A stretch of DNA of 36,118 nucleotides from Burkholderiales bacterium (GTDB lineage Bacteria > Pseudomonadota > Gammaproteobacteria > Burkholderiales > Burkholderiaceae_C). Shown here piece after piece: positions 33,029-36,118 of the stretch. Both the position numbers and the translations under genes were made by a program. The notes beneath the pieces were generated by a model. That model worked only from the letters and a program-made list of their open reading frames with translations, was not told where the DNA came from and ran no database searches. The stretch spans positions 1-36,118 of the forward strand of contig CANHNO010000011.1 of NCBI GenBank assembly GCA_947462065.1. Reading direction: 5' to 3'. Numbering within the stretch: the stretch's first letter is position 1; each line of letters starts with the position of its first letter.

Positions 33029-34315
33029 TCAGGCCACCGCGGCAGAGGCCGATGGCCGTGTCTCCCGCTTGCGCTGGATGCTCACCCCGACCACCGCCGC
33101 GGAAGCCACGCCCACCGTCAGCGCCAAGGCGGAGCCATAGAACACCGCAGACGGCGAACCGTGATCGAGCAGTGCGCCAAACACCGGTGCTGCCATGGCG
33201 AACCCAAGGTCCAGACCCGAGTAAACGGTGCCATAGACCCGGCCTGTGGCGCCCGGTGGCGCCGCCTGCTTGATCAGCATGTCGCGCGACGGGCCGGCGA
33301 GCCCGGTGCCAAAGCCAGCCACGGCTGTCAGCACGACCGCCATCACGCCTGGCAACACGCCACTGCCCACCATCACCAGCAATGCCGCTGAAGCCAGCAG
33401 ACAGGAAGTGATGATCTTTTCCAGCCGCTCGGTGCGCGAGGCCAGAAAGCCACCGATGACGATGCCCACAGCGCCGAACAGCATGTAGCCGCTGACGACC
33501 AGCGAGGTGAGCGTCAGCGGCAGACCGGTCAGCTGCTGCAGTGCCGGGCTTGCGAAACTCTGGATGGCGCTCAGCGCACAGGTCGACCAGAAGAAGAACG
33601 AGAAACACATCCACACCGAGGGCAGACGCAGAAACGCCATCGGGTGCTCGGGCTCGACCGGCTGTCCTGAGGTGCCGGTCGCTGCAGGCACTGGGGCCCA
33701 TTCGCCCGCGCGGTCGTTGATCGCGTCGCGCTGCCACCACAGGATCGCCATCACGCACACCACCATCACCGAGGCGCAGGCGGCTGCCACTCGCCAGGAG
33801 CCCGTGGCGGCACTCAGCCCGGTCAGGAACAGTGGCGCCGCGGCCCAGCCCAGATTGCCGGCCAAGCCGTGCGTGCTGAATGCATGACCCAGACGTGCCG
33901 CCGAAACACGCCGGTTCAGGATGGTGAAGTCGGCCGGGTGGAACGGACAGTTGCCCAGGCCGGCGAGCGCCGCCGCCAGCAGCAAGCCGCTGTAGCCGTT
34001 GGCCAGCGACACCGCGACGCCAGCCAGCGCAAAGCACGACAGCGCAGCAAACAAGACCGGCCGCGCACCGATGCGGTCGACCACGAAGCCTGCCAGCGCC
34101 TGCCCGATGCCGGAAATCACGAAGAAGGTGGTGACCAGCAAGCCCAGCTCGGCATAGCTGAATCCGAAGTCACGGATGAAAAATGGAAACAGCGGCGGCA
34201 GCAGCAGATGAAAGAAGTGCGAGGTGCCGTGGGCCAGACCGACGAGACCGATCGTGCGTGCGTCTTGCCGCAAGGAACCGCCGGCAGGCGCTGGTGTGGA
34301 GTCGTCAGGGGTCAT
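33029..34315 (-). CDS. MFS transporter (fosmidomycin-resistance-like group)
   Basis: Inner-membrane permease of 428 residues with about 12 hydrophobic segments. The first is LVGLAHGTSHFFHLLLPPLFPFFI; VVDRIGARPVLFA is the usual loop 2-3 motif. LLAAALAGLGNCPFHPADFTIL resembles the G-x-x-x-FHP motif of Fsr-type exporters. A hydrophilic central loop (WWQRDAINDRAGEWAPVPAATGTSGQPVEPEHP) separates the two halves. ATG 34315 (MTPDDSTPAP) is preferred over the ORF-track ATG at 34372, though the longer form cannot be excluded. It is divergent from an AraC-type regulator, which probably controls it. The transported compound is unknown. Confidence 0.85.
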   Translation of the reverse strand: MTPDDSTPAPAGGSLRQDARTIGLVGLAHGTSHFFHLLLPPLFPFFIRDFGFSYAELGLLVTTFFVISGIGQALAGFVVDRIGARPVLFAALSCFALAGVAVSLANGYSGLLLAAALAGLGNCPFHPADFTILNRRVSAARLGHAFSTHGLAGNLGWAAAPLFLTGLSAATGSWRVAAACASVMVVCVMAILWWQRDAINDRAGEWAPVPAATGTSGQPVEPEHPMAFLRLPSVWMCFSFFFWSTCALSAIQSFASPALQQLTGLPLTLTSLVVSGYMLFGAVGIVIGGFLASRTERLEKIITSCLLASAALLVMVGSGVLPGVMAVVLTAVAGFGTGLAGPSRDMLIKQAAPPGATGRVYGTVYSGLDLGFAMAAPVFGALLDHGSPSAVFYGSALALTVGVASAAVVGVSIQRKRETRPSASAAVA

Positions 34316-34388
34316 CGCAAGCGTCGTTGATGTCGGCTGCACGCCGACCGAGACTTGACAATGTAGTGACATCCCGTGCGTCGCAGTG

Positions 34389-34413
34389 GCGATAGTCGGA
34401 CAATGGCTATCGC
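34389..34413. promoter_or_regulatory. Inverted repeat in the MFS/AraC divergent region, candidate operator
   Basis: GCGATAG (34389-34395) and CTATCGC (34407-34413) form a 7-bp inverted repeat with an 11-base spacer, upstream of both genes. GACAATG occurs in the spacer (34399-34405) and again at 34357-34363, 42 bases away on the same strand. Such repeats often mark AraC-family sites. Confidence 0.4.
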
Positions 34414-34463
34414 AATCCAGCCAAGCATGTCCGTGTCAGAGAAGCCGGCCATCGGGAGAGGAA

Positions 34464-35294
34464 ATGAGAGCACCCAGCGCCAAGCGACACGTCAGCGTGC
34501 CGCCGATGGATCCGCAGGTCTATGCGCCGACGTCGGCGCGCCCATTTACCGCCAAGCTGCGGCATCTGGCGGCTGATACCCGCGTCGATCCACACAGCCA
34601 CCCGTGGGCGCAGATCTCCATGTCGAGCAAGGGCGTGATCCGGATGACCGCCGGTGACAGCACCTACCTGGTGCCACCGCAGCGTGCTTTGTGGATACCA
34701 CCCGACGTCGAGCATGTGGTCACGGTGGTCGAGGATGCCGATCTGCAAACCCTCTACCTGCACCAGGACAGTGAACACAACGGCCCGCTCCGCACGGCGG
34801 GCAGTGATGGCGCGTGGCGGCAGTGCCGTGTGCTCGAAGCATCGAGCCTGCTCCAGGAACTGGTGGCGCACCTGCCGCTGGTATCCGGTAATGGCCCGTC
34901 GACCGAGCGCGAGCGCTGCATCGGCCACCTCGTGCTAGACGAACTGGCCCATGCTCGCCCGGTGCGCCTGGGCGTCGATCTGCCGCGCGACAAACGACTG
35001 CGCGCTCTGTGCGAGAGCGTGCTCGAAGATCCCGCCCGCTGGATCACGCTGAACGATGCAGCCCACCACGTTGGCGCCAGCGCACGCACTATCGCCAGGT
35101 TGTTTCGCGCCGAGCTGGACACCACATTCGTGCAGTGGCGGCAGCAGGTGCTGCTGGCACGCGCACTGTCCATGGCCCCCCGCAAGCTGCCGATGAGCAC
35201 GATCGCCGCAGAGCTCGGCTATGCCAGCGCGAGCGCTTTCAGCGCGATGGTGAAGCGATCCGTCGGGATGTCGCCGAGCCGCTTGCTGGGGTGA
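34464..35294 (+). CDS. AraC-family transcriptional regulator
   Basis: Regulator of 276 residues. The N-terminal half is a cupin-type ligand-binding domain ([25 protein letters not shown]...[19 protein letters not shown]). The C-terminal half has two helix-turn-helix motifs, the first around [26 protein letters not shown]. The second carries the AraC signature [34 protein letters not shown] 34464 with GGAGAGGA directly upstream is chosen; the ORF-track start at 34386 lies in the putative operator. The divergent MFS gene is the likely target; the NimR/NimT pair of E. coli is a similar arrangement, but identity is not claimed. Confidence 0.9.
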   Translation: MRAPSAKRHVSVPPMDPQVYAPTSARPFTAKLRHLAADTRVDPHSHPWAQISMSSKGVIRMTAGDSTYLVPPQRALWIPPDVEHVVTVVEDADLQTLYLHQDSEHNGPLRTAGSDGAWRQCRVLEASSLLQELVAHLPLVSGNGPSTERERCIGHLVLDELAHARPVRLGVDLPRDKRLRALCESVLEDPARWITLNDAAHHVGASARTIARLFRAELDTTFVQWRQQVLLARALSMAPRKLPMSTIAAELGYASASAFSAMVKRSVGMSPSRLLG

Positions 35295-35415
35295 TGCAGC
35301 GCGCTGTCTGTGCGCCTCCCGCACGGCTGTCATGCACAGCGCAAAGCCGCACGCGCAGCAAACGATAATTCGAGTCGCGATCTGCGACTGCATCCACCAT
35401 CTTCCGCACCTCTTC

Positions 35416-36118
35416 ATGACCCAGGTCCTCTACGACTTCACACGCCAGGACGCGCGTGGCGCCAGTTGCACCGCACAGGCCTGGGCCAAGGTGCCAGCCG
35501 CTCTGACACCGCCCGAGCGCAGCGCGCTGAAGTCGCGCGCGGCGGCGTTGCTGAAGCAGCATGGGGCCGTGCTGGTTGCCCATTACTACGTGGATGGCGA
35601 CCTGCAGGATCTGGCGCTGGAGACTGGCGGCTGCGTTGCCGACTCGCTGGAAATGGCGCGTTTCGGCCGCGACCACGCGAGCCAGACGCTCGTCGTCGCC
35701 GGGGTGCGCTTCATGGGCGAGAGCGCAAAGATCCTGAGTCCGGGCAAGCGGGTGCTGATGCCCGACCTCGACGCGACCTGCTCGCTCGACCTCGGTTGCC
35801 CGGCCGACGCGTTTTCCCAGTTCTGCGACGCACACCCGGACCGCACCGTGGTTGTCTACGCCAACACCAGCGCGGCGGTGAAGGCACGGGCCGACTGGAT
35901 GGTGACCAGCTCCTGCGCGCTGGCGATCGTCCAGCATCTGAAGGACCAGGGCCAGAAGGTGCTGTGGGCGCCTGACCGCCACCTCGGCCGCTACATCCAG
36001 CAGCACACCGGTGCGGACATGCTGATGTGGAACGGCGAGTGCATCGTGCACGACGAGTTCAAAGGCCTCGAGCTGGAACTGCTGAAGGCGCAATACCCGG
36101 ATGCCAAGGTGCTGGTGC
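35416..36118 (+). CDS. nadA: Quinolinate synthase, 3' end outside window
   Basis: Condenses iminoaspartate with dihydroxyacetone phosphate to quinolinate in NAD synthesis, using a [4Fe-4S] cluster. Two of the three cluster cysteines are in view, corresponding to C122 ([11 protein letters not shown]) and C209 ([10 protein letters not shown]); the third lies beyond the window. [54 protein letters not shown] and [12 protein letters not shown] are all typical. ATG 35416 gives the usual N-terminus; 234 codons are seen before the edge. The ORF track missed it, probably because it has no stop in the window. Confidence 0.95.
   Translation, partial: MTQVLYDFTRQDARGASCTAQAWAKVPAALTPPERSALKSRAAALLKQHGAVLVAHYYVDGDLQDLALETGGCVADSLEMARFGRDHASQTLVVAGVRFMGESAKILSPGKRVLMPDLDATCSLDLGCPADAFSQFCDAHPDRTVVVYANTSAAVKARADWMVTSSCALAIVQHLKDQGQKVLWAPDRHLGRYIQQHTGADMLMWNGECIVHDEFKGLELELLKAQYPDAKVLV

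Noticed and set aside
1-36118. Search for CRISPR arrays, IS elements, prophage, toxin-antitoxin or defence genes
   Set aside because: No regularly spaced repeats, transposase, integrase, phage structural or defence-type products were recognised; the window reads as conserved core chromosome.

Overview
This window is about 36 kb of GC-rich chromosome and consists almost entirely of core housekeeping genes packed end to end. Gene content and order (M48 protease, rsgA, CobD/CbiB-like, CoA Nudix; rpsP-rimM-trmD-rplS; murJ-sirB1-hda-HAD-pcnB-folK; rpsT/DUF3579; argD-argF; relA; ompR-envZ; ispD-ispF; mfd; nadA) point to a betaproteobacterium of the order Burkholderiales, probably close to the Rubrivivax/Leptothrix/Ideonella group. 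That assignment rests on recognised families and synteny, not on a database search.

Layout. 1-3.3 kb: the 3' end of an M48 protease gene and rsgA on +, then a CbiB-like membrane protein and a CoA-type Nudix hydrolase on -. 3.3-5.5 kb: the classic ribosomal operon rpsP-rimM-trmD-rplS on -, closed by a clear intrinsic terminator. 5.7-6.7 kb: a + strand pair, a frame-disrupted GNAT acetyltransferase and a TM2-type membrane protein. 6.7-12.6 kb: a long - strand run, murJ, sirB1-like, hda, HAD phosphatase, pcnB and folK, with 4-base stop/start overlaps at its last three junctions. 12.8-15.9 kb: rpsT with terminator, DUF3579, argD and argF. 15.9-19.1 kb: a membrane-anchored TAXI-type binding protein and an M24B aminopeptidase. 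19.4 kb: tRNA-Val(GAC) with its own terminator. 19.5-24.4 kb on -: a possible SPOR-domain protein, relA, an alpha/beta hydrolase and a SIMPL-domain exported protein. 24.5-26.7 kb: ompR and envZ on +. 26.7-27.9 kb: ispD and ispF on -. 28-32.4 kb: mfd and serB on +. 32.4-34.3 kb: an isochorismatase-like hydrolase and an MFS transporter on -, divergent from an AraC-type regulator. 35.4 kb to the end: nadA, cut by the window edge.

How the genes work together. The ribosomal group supplies S16, L19, S20, 16S maturation factors (RimM, RsgA) and a tRNA methylase. murJ supports the cell wall, hda controls DnaA, pcnB handles RNA turnover and folK makes folate. argD/argF, serB, nadA and ispD/F are biosynthetic. 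relA, ompR/envZ and the AraC protein are regulatory.

I see no prophage, CRISPR array, insertion sequence, toxin-antitoxin module or defence island, and no stretch over 300 bases without a gene. The best candidates for a second look are the GNAT gene, whose two halves meet in different frames exactly at CCC-TGA (a possible +1 recoding site, or a one-base insertion), an OmpR-box-like inverted pair upstream of ompR, a hairpin with a T-rich tail in the mfd leader, and an inverted repeat between the MFS and AraC genes. No convincing novel multi-gene system was found.
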